This document shows positions 17,599-25,929 of a stretch of 64,000 bases of DNA, one piece after another. Numbering within the stretch: position 1 is the stretch's first letter; each line of letters starts with the position of its first letter. The stretch covers positions 124,001 through 188,000 of the forward strand of contig JANQQR010000023.1 of NCBI GenBank assembly GCA_028289195.1. Reading direction: 5' to 3'. This stretch comes from Phycisphaerales bacterium. GTDB lineage: Bacteria > Planctomycetota > Phycisphaerae > Phycisphaerales > UBA1924. The position numbers and the translations under genes are program-made. The notes beneath the pieces are model-generated. The model was given only the letters and a program-made list of their open reading frames with translations, was not told the DNA's origin and did not search any database.

Positions 17599-18015
17599 AT
17601 GCCAGACACCATCTTCTCCAAGATCATCGCCGGCGAGATTCCCTGCCATCGCGTCTACGAAGACGAGCACGTCCTGGCGTTCCTCGACATCGGGCCGCTC
17701 AGCGAGGGGCACACGCTGGTGATCCCCAAGGAGCCGGCCGTCACGCTCGGAGAGCTGAGCGACGAGGCCGGCGCGGCGCTCGGGCGGGTGCTGCCGCGGG
17801 TGTGCCGGGCGGTCGCGCAGGCCACCGGGTGCGCCGATTACAACGTCGTGCAGAGCAACGGGCGCGGGGCCAACCAGGAGGTGATGCACGTGCACTTCCA
17901 CATCATCCCCAAGCCGGACCCCGAGCAAGGGCTGGTGGTCTCCTGGCGGGCCGGCGAGATCGACCACGGCGCGGGGGCCGATCTGGCCAAGAAGATCGCC
18001 TCGCATGTCGCCTGA
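17599..18015 (+). CDS. HIT-family nucleotide hydrolase (HINT-like)
   Basis: Small protein of 138 residues with the Histidine Triad active site HVHFHIIPK. The N-terminus (TIFSKIIAGEIPC) and the metal/phosphate region match the HINT branch, which hydrolyses adenosine phosphoramidates and acyl-AMP. Only the last part of a much longer open frame is real: the ATG at 17599 gives the canonical N-terminus. It lies between the queuosine transporter and signal peptidase I. Confidence 0.93.
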   Translation: MPDTIFSKIIAGEIPCHRVYEDEHVLAFLDIGPLSEGHTLVIPKEPAVTLGELSDEAGAALGRVLPRVCRAVAQATGCADYNVVQSNGRGANQEVMHVHFHIIPKPDPEQGLVVSWRAGEIDHGAGADLAKKIASHVA

Positions 18016-18131
18016 GGCGGGCTCCGGACCGAAACCCCGAACACGGCGGGCGGAACAACCGAAGACACTCCAGCGGGCCCGGCGCCCGCTGGCCTCCCCC
18101 TTGGCGACACCCCCGACCCGGAGCCGGCACC

Positions 18132-18890
18132 ATGATCACGCTCAAGCGCACCAAGAGCCCGGCCAGGGCCGACGATTCGCAGTCCGAGCCCCGCACCGTG
18201 CGCGCCCGCCTTCGCGGCATCGCCCGCGAGTGGCTCCTGCCGCTGATCGTCGTGCTGGCGATCCTCACGCCCGTGCGCAGCGTCATCGCCGACTGGCACG
18301 ACGTGCCCACCGGATCGATGGAGCCGACGATACTGCCCGGCGACCGGATCATGGTGAACAAGCTTTCGTACGGTCTGCGTGTGCCCTTCACCAGCCGCTG
18401 GATCGCGACGTGGGACGCGCCTGCGCGGGGCGAGATCTGCGTGATGCACTCCCCCGCCGACGGCACGCGCCTGGTCAAGCGGGTGATCGGCGTGCCGGGC
18501 GACGTGGTCTCGATGATCAACAACCGGATCTACGTGAACGGTGCGCCGCTGGACGTGGGCGAGCTCACCCGGGCCGAGATCGACGCGCTGGACGCCTCGG
18601 TGCGCAGCGTGGGCGGGCGCACGTGGATGACCGAGCGCCTTGGCGGGCGCGAGCACCTGATCCAGATCACCCCGGGCAAGGGCGTGCCCCGCTCGTTCGC
18701 GCCGATCACGGTGCCGGCCTCCATGTACCTGGTGATGGGCGACAATCGCGACGAGAGCGCCGACTCGCGGACGTTCGGGTTCGTGCCCTTCGAGTCGTTC
18801 CGGGGCCGGGCGTTCGCCGTGGCCTTCAGCCTGGACCGCCAGGGCTGGTGGCTGCCCCGGACGAGCCGCTTCTTCCGCGATCTCGACTAG
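18132..18890 (+). CDS. lepB: Signal peptidase I
   Basis: Inner-membrane serine protease of 252 residues that removes Sec/Tat signal peptides. There is one membrane segment around residues 34-50, the nucleophile Ser62 in TGSMEP, the general-base Lys116 in LVKRVIGVPGD, and the conserved MGDNRDESADSR. The ATG at 18132 is the start that gives a normal short N-terminus; a longer open frame runs upstream. A 116-base gap separates it from the HIT gene. Confidence 0.94.
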   Translation: MITLKRTKSPARADDSQSEPRTVRARLRGIAREWLLPLIVVLAILTPVRSVIADWHDVPTGSMEPTILPGDRIMVNKLSYGLRVPFTSRWIATWDAPARGEICVMHSPADGTRLVKRVIGVPGDVVSMINNRIYVNGAPLDVGELTRAEIDALDASVRSVGGRTWMTERLGGREHLIQITPGKGVPRSFAPITVPASMYLVMGDNRDESADSRTFGFVPFESFRGRAFAVAFSLDRQGWWLPRTSRFFRDLD

Positions 18891-18933
18891 CCCCCGAATC
18901 TCCGAAGCGCGACTATCTTCCTAGGATGCTGCG

Positions 18934-20181
18934 ATGAGCAGCACCCGGCAGGGAATCTCGCGTCGCCTGTACCTCGACAACGCCGCCACGAGCAGCCCCA
19001 AGCCGCCGGCGATGCTGGCGGCGATGGTGGACTACGTGCAGCGCCTGGGGGGCTCGCCGGGGCGCGGGGCGTACCACGAGGCACGCGAGGCGGGAAGGCT
19101 GGTCGACGAGTGCCGTGCGCGCATCTGCACGCTGATCGGGGCGCGCGACCCGGACCACGTGATCTTCACGCTCAACACGAGCGACGCGCTGAACCTGGCG
19201 ATCAAGGGGATGGTCGAGGGAGCGCTGGCCGAGGGTCGCGAGCGCGTCCACATCATCACGACCGACATGGACCACAACAGCGTGCTGCGCCCGCTCAACG
19301 CGCTGAGTGAGCGCACGGGCGAGCGCGTGGCCCACACGCGCATCGAAGCCGATGCGCGCACGCAGCGGGTGGATCCCGAGGCGATCCGGCGGGCCATCGA
19401 GGGGAATCCGGGCACGCTGCTGGTCGCGCTGAATCACGCGAGCAACGTGACGGGGACCATCCAGGATGCGCGCGCGATCGGGGCGATCTGTCGCGAGGCG
19501 GGCGTGTGCTTCCTGCTGGATGCCGCGCAGTCGCTGGGGCACATCCCGGTGGACGTCGATGACCTGAGCGTCGACCTGCTCGCATTCCCGGGCCACAAGG
19601 GCCTGCTGGGCCCCAGCGGCACAGGAGGGCTGTGGATCCGCCCCGGCATGGAGCGGCGCGTGGCGACCCTGCGCGAGGGCGGCACCGGCTCGCGCAGCGA
19701 GGACGACGTGCAGCCCGAGGCCCTGCCCGACAAGTACGAGCCGGGCTCTCCGAACGCGATGGGCATCATCGGCCTGGGCGAGGGCGTGCGCTTTCTGCTG
19801 GAGTTCGAGCACGCGGGGCTGCGGGGCATCGAGGCGATCCGCGCCCACGAGCGCGAGCTGATGGGCGCATTCCTCGAGGGGATCGAGGGCGTCGAGGGCC
19901 TGACGCTCTTCGGCCCACGGGATGTCGACGGGCGCGTCGGCGTGTTCACGATCGCGATCGAGGGTCTGGGCGCGCACGAATGCAGCGCGATCCTGGAGAG
20001 TGAGTTCGGCGTGCTGACGCGCGCGGGAATCCACTGCGCGCCGGGCGCGCACGAGACGATCGGTACCACTGATCAAAGCGGCGCGGTGCGCCTGAGCCTC
20101 GGGCCGTTCCTGACGGTCGAGGACGTGCGCTACGCGGCTGGGGCGCTGGTGGAGGTTGCGCGGGCGGGGGCTGCGGTGTAG
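18934..20181 (+). CDS. Class V aminotransferase-fold protein, cysteine desulfurase-like
   Basis: PLP enzyme of 415 residues. It starts with the desulfurase-type YLDNAATSSPKP, has the PLP lysine in FPGHKGLLGPSG, and a cysteine in the active-site loop (GIHCAPGAHETIGT). This loop resembles the subgroup of desulfurase-like proteins represented by Enterococcus EF2568 rather than IscS or SufS. It may deliver sulfur from cysteine, but partner and substrate are unknown. A second, clear IscS is at 54.1 kb, so the two probably do different jobs. Confidence 0.82.
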   Translation: MSSTRQGISRRLYLDNAATSSPKPPAMLAAMVDYVQRLGGSPGRGAYHEAREAGRLVDECRARICTLIGARDPDHVIFTLNTSDALNLAIKGMVEGALAEGRERVHIITTDMDHNSVLRPLNALSERTGERVAHTRIEADARTQRVDPEAIRRAIEGNPGTLLVALNHASNVTGTIQDARAIGAICREAGVCFLLDAAQSLGHIPVDVDDLSVDLLAFPGHKGLLGPSGTGGLWIRPGMERRVATLREGGTGSRSEDDVQPEALPDKYEPGSPNAMGIIGLGEGVRFLLEFEHAGLRGIEAIRAHERELMGAFLEGIEGVEGLTLFGPRDVDGRVGVFTIAIEGLGAHECSAILESEFGVLTRAGIHCAPGAHETIGTTDQSGAVRLSLGPFLTVEDVRYAAGALVEVARAGAAV

Positions 20182-20190
20182 CTCCTACGA

Positions 20191-20742
20191 TTGGGCGTGA
20201 AGCGCACGGCCTACGCTATCTGGCGATTTCTCCAGCGCGATTGGGAGCGGTACCGAAACAAACCGCGTTTCGTCAGGGCGCGCGAAGAGCGGCTTCGTCA
20301 CTGCTCGTACTGCTGGTACGACCTGACCGGGATTGAGTCTCAAGATTGTCCCGAGTGTGGCTGTGATCGGAGCCGATCTGAGTCGGTCTGGACCGATGGC
20401 AGATTCCACCTCAGGACTGCACTGGCTGTCAGTGCGACATGGATGGTGCTTGTGCTTTCTGCACTCGGGGTCAATCTGATCTGGATCAACCGGATTGACA
20501 GCGAATCTCCAACGGTGCTCGCCGACATGTTGCTGTGGTCCAAGTCATTGATCGCAACGCGACTGTGCACCAACTTCAGCCTCATACTCTTGGGTTTCGT
20601 TTCCATTTTCCGTACCGTCCATCAGCGACACCTGATGATCCGCCTCTGTGCCGCCGTTCTTCTGCCGACGCTTGCGTTGTGGTTGATATCGACTCTGCTG
20701 AGCCTGCTCTTCTATCCCGATTTTGGCAGCAACACGCCCTAG
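20191..20742 (+). CDS. Zinc-ribbon membrane protein of unknown function (copy 1)
   Basis: Protein of about 183 residues: a basic N-terminus, a four-cysteine zinc ribbon (CSYCWYDLTG, then CPECG 14 residues on) and two or three hydrophobic segments (about residues 76-94, 107-125, 145-170). The start is uncertain: TTG at 20191 or GTG at 20197, with no clear Shine-Dalgarno. G+C is visibly lower (around 55-60 percent in sampled lines) than in flanking genes, suggesting transfer or relaxed selection. It is the first of three tandem relatives. Function unknown; similar ribbons occur in predicted planctomycete membrane proteins. Confidence 0.65.
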   Translation: MGVKRTAYAIWRFLQRDWERYRNKPRFVRAREERLRHCSYCWYDLTGIESQDCPECGCDRSRSESVWTDGRFHLRTALAVSATWMVLVLSALGVNLIWINRIDSESPTVLADMLLWSKSLIATRLCTNFSLILLGFVSIFRTVHQRHLMIRLCAAVLLPTLALWLISTLLSLLFYPDFGSNTP

Positions 20743-20795
20743 CGAGACTGCGGTGGTGTGCATCCGACAAGCGCGCCCGGCGTATCTTCAAGGCG

Positions 20796-21215
20796 GTGGC
20801 CGGCATCGAACCCTGCAATCGCTGTGAGTACGACCTGACCGGGATCTCTGCCGATGTGTGTCCCGAATGCGGCGCATCAAAGTCGATACGGCGCTCGGTC
20901 TGGCGTGACGGCGGCGTCCGCCCGTGGCTGATCGTCGCCGGTTCGCTGCTCGCGTCCGCGCCGCTGCTCTTGGCCTACCCGCTGGTGCTCGCCGCCGGAA
21001 GGCTCTCAAAGCACATGGGCTCGGATGAGTGGCAAATCGTTCAACTCGCGATTAAGGGCGCGTGCATCGGCGTGAGCGTCATCGGATCGCTGTGGATGAT
21101 GCGTCTCGCGGTTCTCGGTACGACTCATCCCATCAATCAGCTCCAGAGACGCCTGATCCCGTGTGCGTCGATGGGCTCGGCCGTGCTTGTGGTGATCGTT
21201 CAAACTCAGAACTGA
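20796..21215 (+). CDS. Zinc-ribbon membrane protein of unknown function (copy 2, start uncertain)
   Basis: The reading frame has CNRCEYDLTG and CPECG followed by two or three hydrophobic segments and ends QLQRRLIPCASMG... at 21215. The ribbon lies only a few codons after the GTG at 20796. The open frame continues upstream into the end of copy 1 (possible GTG at 20679), and related proteins have 28-37 residues before the ribbon, so the real start may overlap copy 1. It is in a different frame from copy 1. Lower in G+C than its neighbours. Function unknown. Confidence 0.55.
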   Translation: MAGIEPCNRCEYDLTGISADVCPECGASKSIRRSVWRDGGVRPWLIVAGSLLASAPLLLAYPLVLAAGRLSKHMGSDEWQIVQLAIKGACIGVSVIGSLWMMRLAVLGTTHPINQLQRRLIPCASMGSAVLVVIVQTQN

Positions 21216-21265
21216 GCGCGTCGCCCCGCATCCCCCCACCCCTCCCCCGCGTATCTCTCTGCGTC

Positions 21266-21787
21266 ATGTCCCGCGCGCCCATCTCGAGATCGGTTAGTGA
21301 GGCCTACGCGAGGCTCGACGCCTCGTGGCGCGATCGCTGGACCGGGGTGTGCCGGCGTTGCGAGTACCCGGTGCGTGGGCTGCCGGGGCCCTCTCCTCGG
21401 TGCCCGGAGTGCGGCGACGCGATCGACGCGAAGCGGGACCTGTGGGAAGACGGTCGCCACACGCTGGGCGTGGCGACCGCCATCAGCACGATGGTCGGCT
21501 TCGCCATCGCGATGTCGTGGATCGCGGCGCTGCGCTACTGCGTGTGGTCGATAACCAATCTCGGAGGCCGGCCCCGCGGCCTCGAACTCGCCGTGCCCCT
21601 GGTGGTGCTGATGCTCGCCAGCCTCGCCGGGCTGGTGATCGTGATGCGCACCGCCACGCTGCACACGCGGGACCTGCGCCACGCCGTGTGGCGCTGGGTG
21701 ATCTGCGCCACGGCATGCCTGCTGGCCAGCTGGCTGCTGTGGTTCGCGGGCGCGGGCGTGCAGATCGAGATGCTGCTGGCGCCCTAG
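21266..21787 (+). CDS. Zinc-ribbon membrane protein of unknown function (copy 3)
   Basis: Protein of 173 residues: 28 N-terminal residues, a zinc ribbon (CRRCEYPVRG ... CPECG), then three strongly hydrophobic segments around residues 68-90, 108-128 and 144-165. The YDLTG core of the other copies has become YPVRG. Unlike copies 1 and 2, G+C is as high as in the rest of the window. It ends in a 4-base overlap with the stop of the convergent gene at 21784. Confidence 0.65.
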   Translation: MSRAPISRSVSEAYARLDASWRDRWTGVCRRCEYPVRGLPGPSPRCPECGDAIDAKRDLWEDGRHTLGVATAISTMVGFAIAMSWIAALRYCVWSITNLGGRPRGLELAVPLVVLMLASLAGLVIVMRTATLHTRDLRHAVWRWVICATACLLASWLLWFAGAGVQIEMLLAP

Positions 21788-22278
21788 GCCTCGATCGTCA
21801 GGAAACGGCTCAGGTAATCGTCGATGTCCGGCGCGTCCGGGCGCGACAGCACCGTCTCAACCCAGGCGTTGCGCTCGTGCCAGCAGACCTGAAGGTCCCA
21901 CACGCAGATCGACTCGTCGCCCTCGGCCTCGCGCCAGGGGCCGAGCGGTTCGCGATCGCGGAGCATCACACGGATCGGGAACTCATTCTCCCGCCCCCAC
22001 CAGGCGAGCACGACGTAATCGACCCGCGCGCCCTGGTTGAAGATGCACACGCCCACACCGAAGCGCCCGTCCGCCACGGGAGGCTGGGTGAGCCACCGGG
22101 CGGCGCCGAGTTCCAGGCCCTCTTCGTAGCCCGCGCCTTGGAAGGGCGTGCCGGCGCACGTGATCGTGTAGTGCTTGAGCTTCCATCCCGAGACCTCGCG
22201 CACGCCCTGTGGCGTGATCGGTCTCGGGGCGTACGCGCCGCTGATCGGCACGGCGTTCGTGCCGGGCGTCGCGCTCAC
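21784..22278 (-). CDS. Conserved hypothetical protein
   Basis: Soluble protein of 164 residues with no signal peptide or membrane segment. It is rich in aromatic residues (several Trp and Tyr) and resembles small bacterial proteins of unknown function. The ATG overlaps the TGA of the upstream DUF1272 gene as ATGA, so the two are translationally coupled. I recognise no catalytic motif. Confidence 0.6.
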   Translation of the reverse strand: MSATPGTNAVPISGAYAPRPITPQGVREVSGWKLKHYTITCAGTPFQGAGYEEGLELGAARWLTQPPVADGRFGVGVCIFNQGARVDYVVLAWWGRENEFPIRVMLRDREPLGPWREAEGDESICVWDLQVCWHERNAWVETVLSRPDAPDIDDYLSRFLTIEA

Positions 22279-22472
22279 GATGCGTCCCCCGCGCCGGGCT
22301 CGGCGCGCCGCGGGCGCGGCACCAGTTCACCCGAGCAATTGGGGCACACGTGGTTGGTCTTCTCGGTGCACGCGCGGCAGAACGTGCACTCGTACGTGCA
22401 GATGTACGCCTCGCCGGTCGCCTCGAGCGGCGCGTGGCACGTCTGACAGGCTGTCTTCATCTCGAGCGCCAT
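22275..22472 (-). CDS. DUF1272 small zinc-binding protein
   Basis: Protein of 65 residues with eight cysteines in pairs (CQTC, CTYEC, CRAC, CPNC) and the family features MALEMK at the start and CPNCSGELVPRPRR near the end. It is probably a structural two-zinc fold; the role of DUF1272 is unknown. Its stop overlaps the start of the downstream hypothetical gene, suggesting they act together. Confidence 0.8.
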   Translation of the reverse strand: MALEMKTACQTCHAPLEATGEAYICTYECTFCRACTEKTNHVCPNCSGELVPRPRRAEPGAGDAS

Positions 22473-22481
22473 GACCTGATC

Positions 22482-24578
22482 CTAGATCCCCAACTCGTCC
22501 CATCGCTCATCAACCCGCTCGACGACCTCATCCGCCATTTTGATCAGCGGGGGCCAGGCGCGCACGGGGTGGGCGCTCGTCGAGTCTTCGCTGGTCTTGG
22601 GCGTGGCGTCGAAGGCGACGCTGCGCCGGTCGTCCGCCCAGACTATGTCGCGGTCCGGGCTGGAATTGGCGACCCAGTGGAAGAGCGCCCCGTCGAGATC
22701 GTCGAGGTCGATCGAGCGGTCGAGCACGATCACGAACCTCGGCACTCCCTCGGCGCCCTCTTCCAGGCACTGCGAGGCGATCTCGCGCCCGTGGCCCGGG
22801 CGCTGCTTGTCGATGGTCACCAGCAGCCACCCCGAGCCCAGCTCCTCGGGCAGGCGAGCGTCGACGACGCCGTCGATCGAGCCGACCCGCTGCATGATGC
22901 GATCGGCCTCCTGCGCATCGGGCGCGCTCCCGCCCGCGCCGGTCGCGGGGAAGCCCCCCGCTGCCTCGTCGGGGAGCTTGCGCGTGCAGTCGAAGCCGAT
23001 CTTGGTGCCGGCGCCGAGGCGTGGAGCCGCGTGGTCGAGGATGTCCAGCGGGCCGAGGACGAGCTCGATGTCGCGACCGGGCAGGCAGTGCGCCGCGGCG
23101 GCGCGCATGACGCCGGGCATGTCGTGGACGTCGACGTCGTCGTCGACGACGAACACGCACTTGGTCCAGCTCATCTGCCCGGCCCCCCACACGCCGTGCA
23201 TGACGCGGCGCGCATGGAACGGGTAGTGCTTGCGGATCTTGATGTTGGCGACGTTGTGGAACGCGCCGTACATCGGGAGGTCGTAGTCCTCGATGTCGGG
23301 CAGGATCGTCTTGAGCAGGGGCAGCATGATCCGCTCGGTGGCCTTGCCCAGGTAGTAGTCCTCCTGGGGGGGCAGGCCGACGATCGTGGTCGGGTAGATC
23401 GCGTCGCGCCGGCGCGTGATCGCGGTGACCTCGAGCAGGGGATAGCGATCGGGCATCGAGTAGAAGCCGGTGTGGTCGCCGAAGGGGCCCTCGAAGACGG
23501 CGCCCGGCCCCAGCGCGCCCGCCTCCGGGTCGCGCGGATCCCAGCCGATGAAGCCCGCCTCGGTCGAGACGTAGCCCTCGATGACGATGTCGGCGTTGGC
23601 CGGCACCCACAGCGGGACCGTCACGCCGCGGCAGAGCTCGATGCCCTTGCGATTGAGGAACCCCGCCATGAGCAGCTCGCTGATGCCCGGGGGCAGCGGG
23701 CAAGTCGCGGCGTAGGGCAGCACGCTCTCGCCCCCGAGGGCGATGGCGACCGGCATTCGCCTGCCGGCCTTCTTCCAGCTGCGCCAGTGGGCGGCGCCGT
23801 CGTGGTGCATGTGCCAGTGCATCGCCATCGTGCGCTGGCCGAGCATTTGCACGCGGTACATGCCGATGTTGTGGCTCGTGGGTTTGGAGGCATCCTCGTC
23901 GCGCGCGTGGATCGTGTGGATGCCCGCGAGGGTGATGTAGCGCCCCGCGAAGTCGTTGAGGAAGGCCTCGGAGCGATCGACGCCGGGGATCCCGTCGTTG
24001 ATGCCCGCCGGGTAGCCCACGCCCTCGAAGTCACCGTCGAGGGGCCAGCACTTGATGATCGGGAGCGTGCGCAGGTCGACATCGGCGTCGCGCTCGATGA
24101 CTTCCTGACAGGAGCCGCGTCCGGAGCGGCGCTTTGGGGGCACGCGCAGGAGGGGGGCGAACTGGCGCGCCTTGGCGATGGCGTCGCCCAACGAGGTCGG
24201 GGGTTCGGGCTTGACCAGCTCGCCGATGGTCCGGGCGATGGCCTCGAACCCCCCCGCTCTGGGTCCGGCTGGCAGGCCCGGGCCGGCCTCGGCGCAGCCC
24301 AGGGCCATCTCCATGCGCCGGTACGAGCCGAACGCGTTGATGAGCACCGGGATCTGCGAGCCCGAGGGGTTCTCGAAGAGAAGCGCCGGCCCGCCGAGGC
24401 CGGATCCGGACGGATCGGTCCGGGAGGCAGATCCCGACGGCGCGTGCGGGCAGGGCGACTTGCTGACGCGATCGGCGATCTGGGCGATCTCGAGATTGGG
24501 TGAAACGGACGCGCCCACGCGCCGAAGCTCTCCGGCCTGCTCCAATGCGTTCACGAAATCGCGGGTCGTCCGATACAC
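22482..24578 (-). CDS. UbiD-family prenylated-FMN decarboxylase
   Basis: Protein of 698 residues assigned to the UbiD family, which decarboxylates aromatic or unsaturated acids using prenylated FMN; in menaquinone users some members act in quinone synthesis. Family segments are visible: the N-terminus YRTTRDFVNALEQAGEL, the central EGPFGDHTGFYS, and the metal/prFMN region around GINDGIPGV. It is longer than E. coli UbiD (about 500 residues), with extra sequence around residues 46-75 and at the C-terminus. The GTG at 24578 starts the family N-terminus; the open frame runs further. No ubiX-type prenyltransferase is nearby. Divergent from the ABC genes. Confidence 0.87.
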   Translation of the reverse strand: MYRTTRDFVNALEQAGELRRVGASVSPNLEIAQIADRVSKSPCPHAPSGSASRTDPSGSGLGGPALLFENPSGSQIPVLINAFGSYRRMEMALGCAEAGPGLPAGPRAGGFEAIARTIGELVKPEPPTSLGDAIAKARQFAPLLRVPPKRRSGRGSCQEVIERDADVDLRTLPIIKCWPLDGDFEGVGYPAGINDGIPGVDRSEAFLNDFAGRYITLAGIHTIHARDEDASKPTSHNIGMYRVQMLGQRTMAMHWHMHHDGAAHWRSWKKAGRRMPVAIALGGESVLPYAATCPLPPGISELLMAGFLNRKGIELCRGVTVPLWVPANADIVIEGYVSTEAGFIGWDPRDPEAGALGPGAVFEGPFGDHTGFYSMPDRYPLLEVTAITRRRDAIYPTTIVGLPPQEDYYLGKATERIMLPLLKTILPDIEDYDLPMYGAFHNVANIKIRKHYPFHARRVMHGVWGAGQMSWTKCVFVVDDDVDVHDMPGVMRAAAAHCLPGRDIELVLGPLDILDHAAPRLGAGTKIGFDCTRKLPDEAAGGFPATGAGGSAPDAQEADRIMQRVGSIDGVVDARLPEELGSGWLLVTIDKQRPGHGREIASQCLEEGAEGVPRFVIVLDRSIDLDDLDGALFHWVANSSPDRDIVWADDRRSVAFDATPKTSEDSTSAHPVRAWPPLIKMADEVVERVDERWDELGI

Positions 24579-24735
24579 GGCTCCGATGATAGGGTTGGGG
24601 AGGCCTGGGACACGGGCTCGCTCGATTCGTCTGTGCACCCGCCGGATCGGGGGGAATCGCGAGCCGAAAAATCGGAAAGGGATCAGGTCCGGGCGGCATT
24701 CGCCCGGCCTCCCCGGCATCAACGGAGCCCACACC
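24579..24735. promoter_or_regulatory. Divergent region between ubiD-like gene and ABC transporter
   Basis: These 157 bases separate two start codons and must include both promoters. The A-rich GCCGAAAAATCGG at about 24662-24674 stands out in otherwise GC-rich DNA. No operator was recognised. Confidence 0.35.
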
Positions 24736-25929
24736 GTGACGGCCAACGGAATCGCGTCTGACTACGCCATCGACATCCTGAACGTCTCCAAGACGTACAA
24801 GGGACGCGTGCGCGCCCTGCAGGACGTCGCGATGCGCGTTGAGCGTGGCGAGGTGTTCGGGCTGCTCGGGCCGAACGGCGCCGGCAAGTCCACGCTCGTC
24901 AAGATCCTCATGACGGTCATCCGGGCCTCGAAGGTGCACGGCACCATGCTGGGCTCGAAGGTCGGCTCCAAGGCCGCCCTCTCGCGCGTGGGCTACCTGC
25001 CCGAGCACCACCGCTTCCCCGAGTACCTCACCGGTGCGCAGGTGCTGGACTACTACGCCTCGCTGGCGGGTGTCCCCCGCAAGCTGCGCCAGAAGCGCAT
25101 CGGGATGCTGCTCGACCTCGTCGACATGACCGACTGGGCCAAGACTCGGGTCAAGGGCTACTCCAAGGGCATGCGCCAGCGCATCGGCATCGCCCAGTCG
25201 CTGATGAACAACCCCTACCTCGTGCTGCTCGACGAACCGACCGACGGCGTCGACCCCCAGGGCCGGCGCGAGATCCGCAAGATCCTCCAGCGCCTCAAGG
25301 CGCAGGGGACGACAGTGTTCCTGAACTCGCACCTGCTCAGCGAGCTGGAGATGGTCTGCGATCGCGTGTCGATCCTCGTGCAGGGGCGGGTGTCCATGCA
25401 GGGGACAATCGACGAGCTCACCCACGACCAGCGGCGCTACGAGATCCACCTCATCGTGCCCCAGTCGATGAGCGAATCGACGAACCGCGTCGCCGAGTCG
25501 ATCCCCGCAAGCCTCGAGCGCCTCCCCGACGAGCCCAACGCGCTGGAAGACACGCGCATGCACGAGCTCACGGGCGGTCGGCCTACGCACACCGGCAGGC
25601 TGGTGAGCGGCGAGGAGGTCGAGGTCCGCGAGGGGCGCGTCTCGATCAAGACGCAGGACGCCGAGCGGATCCAGTCGACGGTCGACCAGCTGCGGCAGAA
25701 CGGGATCATCATCACCGCCATCAAGCCCGTGCGTCCGTCGCTCGAGGACCTGTTCATGGCGGCCATCACGGACACCTCGACCGGCGAGAAGCTCCACGCG
25801 GGCGCTGAGCGTGGAAAGAAGCGCAAGCCGGCAAAGGCGCCCCCGCCGGAGGCGCCCGCCGAGGAGGCCCAGGAGCAGGCCTCCGATGAGAACCAGGCCG
25901 AAGAGGCCGAGGCGGTGACCAATGGCTAG
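24736..25929 (+). CDS. ABC transporter ATP-binding protein
   Basis: ATPase subunit of 397 residues with Walker A GPNGAGKST, signature YSKGMRQRIG, Walker B VLLDEPT, and switch histidine NSHLLSE. It belongs to the DrrA/CcmA-like group that partners one membrane protein, often for export. After the nucleotide-binding domain there is an extra region of about 150 residues ending in a Lys/Glu/Ala/Pro-rich tail. The GTG start at 24736 is preceded by GGAG at 9 bases. The permease ATG lies 8 bases inside the end of this gene, so they are coupled. Confidence 0.9.
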   Translation: MTANGIASDYAIDILNVSKTYKGRVRALQDVAMRVERGEVFGLLGPNGAGKSTLVKILMTVIRASKVHGTMLGSKVGSKAALSRVGYLPEHHRFPEYLTGAQVLDYYASLAGVPRKLRQKRIGMLLDLVDMTDWAKTRVKGYSKGMRQRIGIAQSLMNNPYLVLLDEPTDGVDPQGRREIRKILQRLKAQGTTVFLNSHLLSELEMVCDRVSILVQGRVSMQGTIDELTHDQRRYEIHLIVPQSMSESTNRVAESIPASLERLPDEPNALEDTRMHELTGGRPTHTGRLVSGEEVEVREGRVSIKTQDAERIQSTVDQLRQNGIIITAIKPVRPSLEDLFMAAITDTSTGEKLHAGAERGKKRKPAKAPPPEAPAEEAQEQASDENQAEEAEAVTNG

